Shown: piece by piece, positions 35,342 to 43,751 of the stretch
Layout of the letters: every line of letters begins with the position of its first letter
Numbering within the stretch: position 1 is the stretch's first letter
Source: Acidobacterium sp.
GTDB lineage: Bacteria > Acidobacteriota > Vicinamibacteria > Vicinamibacterales > UBA2999
Direction of reading: 5' to 3'
Assembly: GCA_002737365.1 (NCBI GenBank)
Contig: NSIL01000006.1
Location: forward strand, 98,782 to 162,781
DNA length: 64,000 nucleotides
Made by a program: the position numbers and the translations under genes
The notes under the pieces: model-generated
Told to the model about the DNA's origin: nothing
Seen by the model: only the letters and a program-made list of their open reading frames with translations
Databases searched by the model: none

Positions 35342-36331
35342 TCAGAATCGAATCTTGACTGACGGTCCGGGATAGACCTGGATGCTGTCGATGAAGCGGA
35401 TGCGATGGGGGTTGGTCTGCATCACCACGGAGCTGGTGCGAATGCCGGCGCCGAAGAACTGCACGCCCTTCATCAGCGAGCCGTCGGTCACGCCGGTCGC
35501 GGCAAACACAATGTCTTTGCCGCAGGCCAGGTCCTCGGACTTGTAGATCTTTTTGACGTCCTTGATCCCCATGGCGTGGCACCGCTCTTCATCTTCCGGT
35601 TTCGCAACCACCAGGCGGGCGAAGATTTCGCCGTTCAAGCAGCGCATGGCCGCCGCTGTCAACACGCCCTCGGGCGCACCACCGGTGCCCATGACGGCAT
35701 GGACGCCGGTGCCCGAGACCGCGGCCGCAATGCCGGCCGACAGGTCGCCGTCACCAATCAGGCGAATGCGGGCGCCGGTCTCGCGAATCTCAGCAATCAG
35801 CTTGTCGTGGCGCGGACGATCCAGGACGACCACCGTGAGCTCGTCAATCTGACGGCCCAGGCTGCGGGCGATCGCGCGCAGGTTCTCGCGGACCGGCGCA
35901 TCCAAATCGACCAGGTGCTTGGACGTCGGCCCGACGACCAACTTCTCCATGTAGAGGTCTGGCGCGTGGAGCAAGCCGCCTTTCTCAGACGCCGCCAGCA
36001 CCGCAATCGCATTGGCCGCGCCGGTCGCGCACAGGTTGGTGCCCTCGAGTGGATCGACCGCGATGTCGACCTCGTCGAAGACGCGACCGCTGTTCTTCTT
36101 CTTCTGGGCGAGACCGACTTTTTCGCCGATGTAGAGCATGGGCGCTTCATCGCGCTCGCCCTCGCCGATGACAATGGTGCCGTCAATCGGCACCGTGTCC
36201 ATCTCTCGGCGCATCGCCTCGACTGCGACCTGGTCGGAGCCATGGCGATCGCCCTGTCCCATGGTGTGGGCGCAGGCAATGGCGGCTTGTTCGGTGACGC
36301 GAAGGAACTCAAGCGAAAGATCAGATTCCAT
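35342..36331 (-). CDS. glpX: class II fructose-1,6-bisphosphatase
   Basis: The enzyme hydrolyses fructose-1,6-bisphosphate in gluconeogenesis. The 329-residue product has [20 protein letters not shown] and [17 protein letters not shown], the metal-binding motifs of GlpX, and [21 protein letters not shown] used ATG 36331; a TTG one codon earlier is also possible. It is followed without a gap by the MFS gene. Confidence 0.93.
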   Translation of the reverse strand: MESDLSLEFLRVTEQAAIACAHTMGQGDRHGSDQVAVEAMRREMDTVPIDGTIVIGEGERDEAPMLYIGEKVGLAQKKKNSGRVFDEVDIAVDPLEGTNLCATGAANAIAVLAASEKGGLLHAPDLYMEKLVVGPTSKHLVDLDAPVRENLRAIARSLGRQIDELTVVVLDRPRHDKLIAEIRETGARIRLIGDGDLSAGIAAAVSGTGVHAVMGTGGAPEGVLTAAAMRCLNGEIFARLVVAKPEDEERCHAMGIKDVKKIYKSEDLACGKDIVFAATGVTDGSLMKGVQFFGAGIRTSSVVMQTNPHRIRFIDSIQVYPGPSVKIRF

Positions 36332-36359
36332 CAAGGTGTCCTGTGGCTAGTGGCATCGG

Positions 36360-36378
36360 TCGGGCCATGAATGCCCGA
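36360..36378 (-). terminator. terminator-like hairpin after the methyltransferase gene
   Basis: TCGGGC (36360-36365) and GCCCGA (36373-36378) form a 6-bp stem with a 7-base loop, 3 bases past the stop of the methyltransferase on the minus strand and about 30 bases before glpX. There is no T-run, so termination may be partial. Confidence 0.35.
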
Positions 36379-36381
36379 ACC

Positions 36382-37062
36382 TCAGGCCCGGGGCGCGGGC
36401 TTGCGGAAGAGCATCTCGCGGAGCCTGCTCTTCATCAGGAAGGAGTCGGTGACGCGCAGGTCCTTGAACAACTTGATGATGTCGCCGTTCAACAAGTTGC
36501 GTTGCCGCTGTCGCTGGCCAGGATAGGGGCGGTACCGCAACGTCGACTCATCAACGACCACGTACTTCGTGTAGGCCTGGCCGGGTGTCTCCGCCGTGCT
36601 GAACAGACCGAGCAGGCAGCCATCGGACTTCAGCAAACGGCAGAGCGCCGTCGCGAGCGCCTGCGCAGCCGGCCGATCGAGATAATCAAAAATGTCCCAG
36701 CAGAGAATGCCGTCAACCGAGCCGGGTGCCTGCGTAAACCGTCCGGCAAAGAACTCGGGCAACCGTTCGATCTTGCCCTCCTTCACATGCGTGTCAATGT
36801 CGGACGCGACATCTTCCACGCGAATGCGACACCCTAGCTGCTCGCCGAAGAACGTGACGTTAGTGCCGACGCCGGGCCCGAGATCGAGGACAAGAGGATT
36901 GTCGGCACCCTTCAGGCACCGCAGGAACTTCTGAAGGGCCTGCGTCGGATACGACACCTCCGTGACCTGCGTCACGGAGGAATCACCAACACTAGTGGTC
37001 TCGCCCACCCGGCGGGAGCCGAGAATCCCGAACAAGTCCGTCAGCGACCTGGCGTCAGCCAT
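36382..37062 (-). CDS. class I SAM-dependent methyltransferase-like protein
   Basis: The 226-residue protein carries the SAM-binding motif LVLDLGPGVGTNVTFF near residue 57, an acidic loop VEDVASDID after the second strand and LCWDIFDYLD at motif IV. The C-terminal part is basic (LMKSRLREMLFRKPAPRA). The substrate is unknown. It lies 9 bases downstream of the bactofilin gene, an association that suggests an envelope or cell-shape role but does not prove one. Confidence 0.75.
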   Translation of the reverse strand: MADARSLTDLFGILGSRRVGETTSVGDSSVTQVTEVSYPTQALQKFLRCLKGADNPLVLDLGPGVGTNVTFFGEQLGCRIRVEDVASDIDTHVKEGKIERLPEFFAGRFTQAPGSVDGILCWDIFDYLDRPAAQALATALCRLLKSDGCLLGLFSTAETPGQAYTKYVVVDESTLRYRPYPGQRQRQRNLLNGDIIKLFKDLRVTDSFLMKSRLREMLFRKPAPRA

Positions 37063-37071
37063 GACGCTCGG

Positions 37072-37587
37072 TTACGCGCCGACCTTCTGGGTCTGCGGCG
37101 GTGCCTGCCCTTGAGACGATGCCGCAGGCTGGGCCTGCGCCTTCGCGCCGGCGCGCTGCATGTCGACGGCGCCGCGGAAGTGCGCGCCCTCGGCAATGGC
37201 CACCCGTGGAGAGACGATGTCGCCGTCTACCGAGCCGTTGTCGCGAATATCAACCTTCTCGGAAGCCGTGACGTTGCCGGTGACCTCACCGAGTACTACG
37301 ACCACTTTCGCGAAGACTTCCCCTTTGATCTTGCCGTTGGGACCAATCGTCAGGGCGTTGCCCTTCAGATCAATCCGGCCCTCGACGTGGCCTTCGATCG
37401 TCAGATCTTCACTGCCGCTTAACTCGCCTTTAATGATGACGGACTTTCCGATATTCACGTTGTCCCTCCCCAGTTGGGTACGCGAATCGCTGGCAGCCGA
37501 CCCAGCGGCAACAGGCGACGAGGGCGTCGTCACCGGAGTCTGTGCCGGTGGCGTGGCCGGTTTGACCGACTCATCCCGCTTCCACAT
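37072..37587 (-). CDS. bactofilin (polymer-forming cytoskeletal protein)
   Basis: The 171-residue protein has a disordered N-terminus (residues 1-45), a central beta-helical bactofilin domain (SVIIKGELSGSEDLTIEGHVEGRI through DNGSVDGDIVSPRVAIAEGA) and a Gln/Ala/Pro-rich tail. Bactofilins polymerise without nucleotide at the membrane and organise stalks, wall enzymes or chromosome segregation. A 90-base leader precedes it, and the methyltransferase gene follows after 9 bases. Confidence 0.93.
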   Translation of the reverse strand: MWKRDESVKPATPPAQTPVTTPSSPVAAGSAASDSRTQLGRDNVNIGKSVIIKGELSGSEDLTIEGHVEGRIDLKGNALTIGPNGKIKGEVFAKVVVVLGEVTGNVTASEKVDIRDNGSVDGDIVSPRVAIAEGAHFRGAVDMQRAGAKAQAQPAASSQGQAPPQTQKVGA

Positions 37588-37683
37588 CGCTGAAACCTCC
37601 CCCTCTGCTGGAAAATCCCGCCCGAGGGTGCCAATTATTTTAGAAACCCGGGGAAAATGGGTTTTGCTACTAAAGTCCCCGCC

Positions 37684-37713
37684 AGTATAGAAGCCCCCGT
37701 AAACCGTTGTCTA
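37684..37713 (-). promoter_or_regulatory. promoter of the bactofilin operon
   Basis: On the minus strand TAGACA (37713-37708) and TATACT (37689-37684) are separated by 18 bases. The predicted leader is about 90 bases and contains a hairpin formed by AAACCC and GGGTTT around 37642-37663. Confidence 0.55.
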
Positions 37714-37722
37714 GTCCTTTTA

Positions 37723-37751
37723 TTGCTGAGACTTAGCAGGAATGTTACGAT
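37723..37751 (+). promoter_or_regulatory. promoter of the cysteine desulfurase gene
   Basis: TTGCTG (37723-37728), 17 bases, then TACGAT (37746-37751) with an extended TG at 37743-37744. The spacing and -10 match the promoter proposed for the TonB receptor (TTGCAA-N17-TACGAT). The start codon follows 14 bases later. Confidence 0.5.
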
Positions 37752-37765
37752 CCAGTTTTGCACCC

Positions 37766-38929
37766 ATGCGCATCTACCTGGACCATAACGCGACCACTCC
37801 GCTCGATCCCCTGGTCGCCGACCGGATGGCCTTGGCCATGCGCGAGGTTTGGGGCAACGCGTCCAGCGTGCATCATTTCGGTCAACAGGCCAAGGCGGCC
37901 CTGGATGAGGCGCGGGGGGCGGTGGCCAGCTTCATGGGTGCCGATGCCTCGGAAATCGTCTTCACCGCTGGCGGTACCGAGAGCGACAACCTCGCCATTC
38001 GCGGCGCTGCCGAGGCGCTCGAGCCAGGCGGCCGGCGACACCTCATCACCTCGGCGATCGAGCACGAGGCGGTCTTGAACACCATGAAGGCACTCGCCAG
38101 GCGCGGGTGGCGCGTGACCATCCTCGCCGTCGACGCCTCGGGTGTCGTCTCGCCCGACCGCCTGCGCGAGGCGATCACCGACGACACCGCGCTCGTCTCG
38201 GTGATGCACGCGAACAACGAGATCGGCACGATCCAGCCAATCGCGGCGTTGGCGGCGATCGCGCACGAACGCGGAGCGCTGTTTCACACCGACGCGGTGC
38301 AGTCCGCCGGCAAGCTACCGCTGGACATGACCTCGCTCGGCGTCGATCTGGCGTCGATTGCCGGGCACAAGTTCTATGGCCCGAAGGGCACCGGCGCCCT
38401 ATGGCTGAAGCGCGGCGTGCGCCTGGTGCCACCGGCGAGCGGCGGCAAGCAGGAGCGCAATCGCCGCGCCGGCACCGAGAATGTGCCGGCCTTGGTGGGC
38501 CTCGGTGTGGCCGCGGACGTGGCCCAGCGAAAACTCGCGAGTGAAGGTCCCCGACTTGGCGCCCTTCGCGACCGACTCGAGGCCGGCATTCTGACCACGG
38601 TCACCGGCAGCGAGCGCAACGGCGCCGCGAGTCCGCGCACGCCGAACACCACCAATCTGAGTATCGCGCGCGTCGAATCGGAGTCCTTGCTGATTGGCCT
38701 GGATCTCGCCGGCATCGCGGTGTCATCGGGCTCCGCCTGCTCGTCGGGCACGCTCGAACCATCGCACGTCTTGAAGGCCATGGGCCTCTCGCACGGACGC
38801 ACGCTCGGGTCGATCCGCTTCAGCCTGGGGGCTGCGACCACCGACGCCGACATTGATCGGGTGATCGAGGTCTTGCCGCCGCTCGTCGAGAAACTCCGCA
38901 GCCTGACCACGGTCGGCGGCAGAAAATAG
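37766..38929 (+). CDS. cysteine desulfurase (NifS/IscS family)
   Basis: The PLP enzyme removes sulfur from cysteine for Fe-S clusters and tRNA thiolation. The 387-residue product starts MRIYLDHNATTPLDPLVAD, has the PLP lysine in SIAGHKFYGPKGTG and the persulfide cysteine in SSGSACSSGTLEPSHV. An earlier ATG at 37742 is open but precedes family homology. With mnmA immediately downstream it probably supplies sulfur for 2-thiouridine at tRNA position 34, as IscS does for MnmA. Confidence 0.93.
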   Translation: MRIYLDHNATTPLDPLVADRMALAMREVWGNASSVHHFGQQAKAALDEARGAVASFMGADASEIVFTAGGTESDNLAIRGAAEALEPGGRRHLITSAIEHEAVLNTMKALARRGWRVTILAVDASGVVSPDRLREAITDDTALVSVMHANNEIGTIQPIAALAAIAHERGALFHTDAVQSAGKLPLDMTSLGVDLASIAGHKFYGPKGTGALWLKRGVRLVPPASGGKQERNRRAGTENVPALVGLGVAADVAQRKLASEGPRLGALRDRLEAGILTTVTGSERNGAASPRTPNTTNLSIARVESESLLIGLDLAGIAVSSGSACSSGTLEPSHVLKAMGLSHGRTLGSIRFSLGAATTDADIDRVIEVLPPLVEKLRSLTTVGGRK

Positions 38930-38980
38930 AACAGGAGATAAGGAGTTAAAGAGCTTTTCCTGATCTCTTGATCTCCTGTT
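38930..38980. repeat. post-stop nested inverted repeat
   Basis: AACAGGAGAT (38930-38939) and ATCTCCTGTT (38971-38980) are perfect 10-bp arms. A nested pair AAGAG/CTCTT lies inside. The inner AGGAGTTAAAGAG (38941-38953) recurs at 48535-48547 as AGGAGTTCAAGAG, also just after a stop codon, and a related arrangement is at 57575-57631. It may attenuate transcription into mnmA. Confidence 0.6.
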
Positions 38981-38984
38981 TCTG

Positions 38985-40058
38985 ATGCGCATTGTTGTCG
39001 CCATGTCGGGCGGGGTCGATTCATCGGTCGCCGCGGCCCTGCTCGCCGAGCAGGGTCATGACGTCATCGGTGTCTCGATGCAGCTGTATGACCAGGGCCA
39101 GACGACGGTGTCGGGCCAGAAGGCGTTCGGCACGTGCTGCACCATCGACGACCTTTACGACGCGAGACGGGTGGCCGCCACCATCGGCATCCCCCACTAC
39201 ATCGTCAACTTCGAATCGCAGTTCGGCGAGCACGTCGTCTCGAACTTCGTACGCGAGTACGTGGCTGGTCGCACGCCCATCCCCTGCTCGCACTGCAACA
39301 GCGAGCTGAAGTTCGCCGAGTTGCTGGATCGCGCCAGGGCCTACGATGCCGACCAGCTCGCCACCGGCCACTACGCGCGCATTGAACAGGATGCGAGCGG
39401 CCGCTATCACCTGCACCGCGGCGCCGACAATTCGAAAGACCAGACCTACTTCCTGTTTTCACTGACGCAGCGGCAGTTGGCGCGGGCCACCTTCCCGGTC
39501 GGCCATCTCGACAAGGACACCGTGCGCGCGCACGCGCACCGGCTGAAGCTGGGCGTCGCCTCGAAGCCGGACAGCCAGGAGATTTGCTTCGTACCCGACG
39601 GCGACTACGCCGCGTTCGTGGAACGCCAGGCGCCCGCGGCCCTGCGTGCCGGGACGGTGGTTGATGGCGAGGGCCGCGTGCTGGGCATGCACGGTGGCGT
39701 GCATCGCTTCACGATCGGCCAGCGCAAGGGCCTGGGCTTGTCGACGAGCGAGCCGTTGTATGTGCTGGCGATCAAGCCGGACGAAGCGCAGGTGGTGGTG
39801 GGATCGAAGGATGCGTTAGGCCGGACCGCGCTGACGGCAGCAACGGTCAATTGGGTCAGCGGCATCGCGCCGTCAGCGTGGCTCCCGATCACCGCGCAGA
39901 TTCGCCATCGTCATGCCGCGGCACCGGCGCGAGTTCGGGCCACGGACGAAGGGCGCGTCGAACTCGAGTTCGACACGCCCCAGACTGCGGTGACGCCGGG
40001 CCAGGCGGTCGTCTTCTACAACGGAGACGAGGTCCTGGGCGGCGGTTGGATCGACTGA
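38985..40058 (+). CDS. mnmA: tRNA 2-thiouridine(34) synthase MnmA
   Basis: MnmA thiolates U34 of tRNA-Lys, -Glu and -Gln. The 357-residue protein has the PP-loop MSGGVDSSVAA at the start, the catalytic cysteine in TPIPCSHCN, GHYAR and the second cysteine in QEICFVPDGDY. The C-terminal beta domain is complete. It follows the cysteine desulfurase after the inverted repeat and converges on trxB with a gap of two bases. Confidence 0.95.
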   Translation: MRIVVAMSGGVDSSVAAALLAEQGHDVIGVSMQLYDQGQTTVSGQKAFGTCCTIDDLYDARRVAATIGIPHYIVNFESQFGEHVVSNFVREYVAGRTPIPCSHCNSELKFAELLDRARAYDADQLATGHYARIEQDASGRYHLHRGADNSKDQTYFLFSLTQRQLARATFPVGHLDKDTVRAHAHRLKLGVASKPDSQEICFVPDGDYAAFVERQAPAALRAGTVVDGEGRVLGMHGGVHRFTIGQRKGLGLSTSEPLYVLAIKPDEAQVVVGSKDALGRTALTAATVNWVSGIAPSAWLPITAQIRHRHAAAPARVRATDEGRVELEFDTPQTAVTPGQAVVFYNGDEVLGGGWID

Positions 40059-40060
40059 CG

Positions 40061-41011
40061 CTACACGTGGGCCGCCGCGGCCTGGTGCAACGTCCCTGAC
40101 AGGAAGCGCTCGGCGTCGATGGCGGCCATGCAGCCCGAGCCGGCGGCCGTCACCGCCTGGCGGTAGATATGGTCCTGCACATCACCCGCCGCAAACACAC
40201 CCGCCACGCTGGTCCGTGATCCTTCGTGGGTCTTCAGGTAGCCGTTGTCGTGCAGCGCGAGCTGCCCCTTGAACAGCGCGGTGTTCGGCACGTGGCCGAT
40301 GCCGATGAACACGCCATCGACGGCCAGCTCGCTGCTGACGCCGGTCTGCGTGTTCTTGAGCACCAGTGAAGTGACCACGCCCTTGTCGAGGTCCTTGATG
40401 TCGACCACTTCGGTGTTCCAGATGAACGAGACGTTCGGCATCGACATGGCCTTGTCCTGCATGACCTTCGAGGCGCGCAGACTGTCGCGGCGATGGACCA
40501 CGGTGACCGAGGTCGCCAGTTTTGACAGATAAATGGCTTCTTCCATGGCGGTGTCGCCACCGCCGATGACGGCGACCGGGCGCCCCTTGAAGAAGAACCC
40601 GTCACAGGTCGCGCACGTCGACACGCCGCGGCCCGACAGCTTCTTGTCGACGCCCAGGTCCAGCCACTTGGCCGACGCGCCGGTGGCGACGATCACCGTC
40701 TGCGCGAGGTACTGCGTCTGGCCCATCGTCACGGTGAACGGCCGTTTCGACAGGTCCACCGACGAGACGTCGCCCTGAATGATCTCGGCGCCGAAACGCG
40801 CGGCCTGGGCCCGCAGTTCGGTCATGAGGTCAGGGCCCATGATGCCGTCGCGATAGCCGGGCCAGTTCTCGACCATGGTGGTCAGCATGAGCTGACCACC
40901 GGCCTCGATGCCCTCAATCACGAGCGGCGTCAGGTTGGCTCGCGCGGCGTAGAGCGCCGCGGTCAGTCCGGCCGGACCGGACCCGATAATGATGACTGGT
41001 CGCTCGCTCAC
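40061..41011 (-). CDS. trxB: thioredoxin-disulfide reductase
   Basis: The NADPH-dependent flavoprotein reduces thioredoxin. GSGPAGLTAALYAARA binds FAD, the redox pair is in CATCDGFFF, GGGDTAMEEA binds NADPH, and AAGDVQDHIYRQAVTAAGSG closes the FAD site. The 316-residue length is standard. Its start overlaps the trxA stop by four bases, so reductase and substrate are made together. Confidence 0.96.
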   Translation of the reverse strand: MSERPVIIIGSGPAGLTAALYAARANLTPLVIEGIEAGGQLMLTTMVENWPGYRDGIMGPDLMTELRAQAARFGAEIIQGDVSSVDLSKRPFTVTMGQTQYLAQTVIVATGASAKWLDLGVDKKLSGRGVSTCATCDGFFFKGRPVAVIGGGDTAMEEAIYLSKLATSVTVVHRRDSLRASKVMQDKAMSMPNVSFIWNTEVVDIKDLDKGVVTSLVLKNTQTGVSSELAVDGVFIGIGHVPNTALFKGQLALHDNGYLKTHEGSRTSVAGVFAAGDVQDHIYRQAVTAAGSGCMAAIDAERFLSGTLHQAAAAHV

Positions 41012-41331
41012 AGGTGCTTGTCGATCATCTTCGCGAGGTCGTCCTTGTTCGCAAGGCCGACCACGGTTTCCTTGAGCTCGCCGTCCTTGAACAGCAACAG
41101 CGTGGGAATCCCGCGCACCATGAACTTGCTGGGCGTCATCGGGTTCGCATCAATATCGACCTTGGCCACGGTGGCGCGGCCGCTGTATTCATCGGCCAGC
41201 TGATCGACGATCGGCGCAATGCGCCGGCATGGTGCGCACCAGGTCGCCCAAAAATCCACCAACACCACGCCTTTTTTTACCGACTCGCCAAAATCCGCGT
41301 CGGTCAAAGCCTTCACATTCTCGGATGCCAT
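41008..41331 (-). CDS. trxA: thioredoxin
   Basis: The 107-residue protein has the active site WATWCAPCRRIAP with the usual WC-x2-C; the common Gly-Pro pair is replaced by Ala-Pro, which may raise the redox potential slightly. VRGIPTLLLFKDGE carries the cis-proline. It lies between glgA (10 bases upstream) and trxB. Confidence 0.95.
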   Translation of the reverse strand: MASENVKALTDADFGESVKKGVVLVDFWATWCAPCRRIAPIVDQLADEYSGRATVAKVDIDANPMTPSKFMVRGIPTLLLFKDGELKETVVGLANKDDLAKMIDKHL

Positions 41332-41341
41332 TCACGTCCCT

Positions 41342-42868
41342 CTACCCTTTGGATGCCGGTACCCGGCGCGTGGTACGCGCGGGGCGCAATCGTCGGTATA
41401 TTTTGACATACTCAGCCGCCGACCGATCCCACGAGTAGTCGGCGCGCATGCCGTTTTTTTGCAGCCGCGACCAGATTTTCTTGTCGGCAAACGTGGCCAA
41501 CGCCGCCTCGAGCGTCTGGAGCATCACACCCGGGTCGTATTCAGAAAACAGGAACCCGTTGCCTTGACCATTCTTCGGGTTATACGGCCGCACGGTATCG
41601 ACCAGGCCGCCAACGGCGCGGACGATGGGGACCGTGCCGTAGCGGAGGCTGTACATCTGGTTAAGGCCGCACGGTTCGAACCGCGACGGCATGAGAAACA
41701 TGTCGGCGCCCGCTTCAACCAGGTGCGCGCGCTGCTCATCAAAGCCGATGAACGCGCTGATGCGGTCGGGGCGCCATTGCGACAAGCGCCGCCACATCTC
41801 CTGGTGGTGAGGCTCGCCAGTGCCAACAATCGTGAAAGTGGCGTCGAGCGACGCGAGCTGTGACGCAACCGCGGCGATCAGGTCCAGGCCTTTCTGATCG
41901 ACCATGCGCGAGACCATGCCGACAATCGGTCGCGCCAGGGTCTCGTCGGTCACGGCGAGGCCAAAGCGTTCCAGCAGCGCGCGTTTCGACGCCGCCTTCG
42001 CCCCCAGCCGATCGACATCAAAAGGCTGCGGCAGGAACGGGTCGGTGGCCGGATTCCACTCGTCGGCATCGATGCCGTTCAGGATGCCGGTCAGCCGATC
42101 GTGGCGCGCGCGGATCACGCCATCGAGACGGTGACCGTACTCCGGGCGCTGGATTTCGTCGGCGTAGGTCGGGCTCACCGTGGTGAGGGCCTCGGCGGCG
42201 GTGATCCCGGCCTTGAGAAAACTGAGGCAATCGAAAAACTCGAAGCCGCTGACGGTGAAGTCCGACCACCCTAACCCCAACCGCGGCACCCACGACTTGT
42301 CGAAGATCCCCTGGTACGCGAGGTTGTGAATCGTGAGCACGGTGCCCGGGTGTCCGCCTGCGCGGCCGGAGGCCGCTTCGGCGAGACGGGCGTAGATCGG
42401 CGTAAGGCCGGCTTGCCAGTCGTGCGCGTGCAGGATGTCGAAGGGCTGCGCCTGTTGCGCCGCGTAGTCGACGGCCGCCGCCGACAGGAACGCGTAGCGA
42501 ATCGGATTGTCGGGGTAGTCGCCGCCGGCTTCGTAGTAGATGCCGGCGCGATCGTAGAGCTTCGGGCAGTCCAGCAACAAGACGCGAGCGTTGACGCCGA
42601 TGGCGTGCTCGAGCAGGCGCGCATGGAAGCGGTGTCCCGCCATTTCAAGCGCGACGGTGGCTTCCACCCGTCCGTCCGGCGCGCCACGGTAGCGCGGGGT
42701 GATCACCGTGACGTCGTGCCCGAGCCGCCCCAGCGCCTTGGGGAGCGCCGCGACCACATCGGCCAACCCGCCGGTCTTGGAGAACGGGTGCGCCTCGGAG
42801 GCGACCATCAAGATGCGCAAGCTGCGGTTTCGACTCGCTGCGGTCTTCGGCTCCGCCCTTTTCGGCAT
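41342..42868 (-). CDS. glgA: glycogen synthase (ADP-glucose, GT5)
   Basis: GlgA elongates alpha-1,4-glucan from ADP-glucose. The 508-residue protein shows the KTGGLADVVAALPKAL donor motif near residue 35, HAHDWQAGL, and the C-terminal PSRFEPCGLNQMYSLRYGT catalytic segment. I chose ATG 42868 (MPKRAEPKTA); a longer start at 42955 would overlap the divergent fdhE gene. It heads an operon with trxA and trxB, which is an unusual pairing. Confidence 0.92.
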   Translation of the reverse strand: MPKRAEPKTAASRNRSLRILMVASEAHPFSKTGGLADVVAALPKALGRLGHDVTVITPRYRGAPDGRVEATVALEMAGHRFHARLLEHAIGVNARVLLLDCPKLYDRAGIYYEAGGDYPDNPIRYAFLSAAAVDYAAQQAQPFDILHAHDWQAGLTPIYARLAEAASGRAGGHPGTVLTIHNLAYQGIFDKSWVPRLGLGWSDFTVSGFEFFDCLSFLKAGITAAEALTTVSPTYADEIQRPEYGHRLDGVIRARHDRLTGILNGIDADEWNPATDPFLPQPFDVDRLGAKAASKRALLERFGLAVTDETLARPIVGMVSRMVDQKGLDLIAAVASQLASLDATFTIVGTGEPHHQEMWRRLSQWRPDRISAFIGFDEQRAHLVEAGADMFLMPSRFEPCGLNQMYSLRYGTVPIVRAVGGLVDTVRPYNPKNGQGNGFLFSEYDPGVMLQTLEAALATFADKKIWSRLQKNGMRADYSWDRSAAEYVKIYRRLRPARTTRRVPASKG

Positions 42869-42909
42869 GCTCGTCCAGTGTATTTCGGGAGCCGGGGTCC
42901 GGGGTCCGG

Positions 42910-42915
42910 TATGAT
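42910..42915 (+). promoter_or_regulatory. -10-like hexamer before fdhE
   Basis: TATGAT ends six bases before the GTG at 42922, so the transcript would begin at the start codon. No ribosome-binding site is visible. Confidence 0.45.
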
Positions 42916-42921
42916 CCCCGC

Positions 42922-43743
42922 GTGTCTGGCTCATCCCCCAGTAGTGCGCGCGCACTGGCGCGCGACCTGGCCGAACTCAAGGCGCTGGCCGAGCGCCAGC
43001 CCGAACTGGCGACGGCCGCCGAACTTCAAATGAGCCTGATCGAAACGGTTCGCCGGGTCCAGGGCCGGCTCACGACCCCGTGGCTCGAATTGAGCACCGA
43101 GACGCTGATGGCACGCCTCGCCAACGGACAGTCGCTGCTCGAGTTCGATCAAATCCTGTTCGAGTGGAACGACGTGCGGCTGCTGATTCGGCAGGTCGCC
43201 GACATCCTGCGCCGCTACGATGCCGTCGATGCCGACGGTGTGATCGCCCTGCACAACGTCGGCCGCGCCGCCGACCTGTCCGATCGGATGCGCGCCTGGT
43301 TCAACGGCACCCCTTCGCCCGATGTGGAGATGCTGGACGAGGTGCTGACCTGGGCGGCCCGGCCGTACCTGCAGCGAACGGCTGAAGTGCTGCAGCAACG
43401 TGTGAACTTCGAGAGCTGGCGCCGGGGCACTTGCCCGGCCTGCGCCGCCGAACCCGACTTCGCGGTCATCATGGCGACCGGCGAGCGGCTGCTCGTCTGC
43501 GGGCGCTGCCAGGTGCGATGGCCCTTCGCCGCCACGGACTGCCCATACTGCGGCAACAGCGACCGCTCCACTATTACGTCAATGGCCACGGCCGACGGCA
43601 TCTACCGCGTCGCCATTTGCAACCCGTGCGGCCGCTACATCAAGGCACTGGACGGCAGGAAATCTCCCCGCCCGCTGCTGCCGTACGCTGATCCGATTGT
43701 GACGCTAACGCTGGACGCGGCAGTAATGCGACGGACGAGATAA
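42922..43743 (+). CDS. fdhE: formate dehydrogenase accessory protein FdhE-like
   Basis: The 273-residue protein has the FdhE pattern of two rubredoxin-like zinc or iron sites: CPACAAEP near residue 172, CGRC near 193, CPYCGN near 206 and CNPCGRYIK near 232. FdhE helps formate dehydrogenase mature. No formate dehydrogenase gene is in this window; it stands alone, divergent from glgA. It starts with GTG. Confidence 0.85.
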   Translation: MSGSSPSSARALARDLAELKALAERQPELATAAELQMSLIETVRRVQGRLTTPWLELSTETLMARLANGQSLLEFDQILFEWNDVRLLIRQVADILRRYDAVDADGVIALHNVGRAADLSDRMRAWFNGTPSPDVEMLDEVLTWAARPYLQRTAEVLQQRVNFESWRRGTCPACAAEPDFAVIMATGERLLVCGRCQVRWPFAATDCPYCGNSDRSTITSMATADGIYRVAICNPCGRYIKALDGRKSPRPLLPYADPIVTLTLDAAVMRRTR

Positions 43744-43751
43744 GGAGTGAA

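Noticed and set aside
40039..40078. GCGGCGG...CCGCCGC inverted repeat at the mnmA/trxB junction
   Set aside because: The 26-base loop and GC-only arms inside coding sequence are expected from codon use; unlike 29427 and 56110 it does not contain the stop codons.
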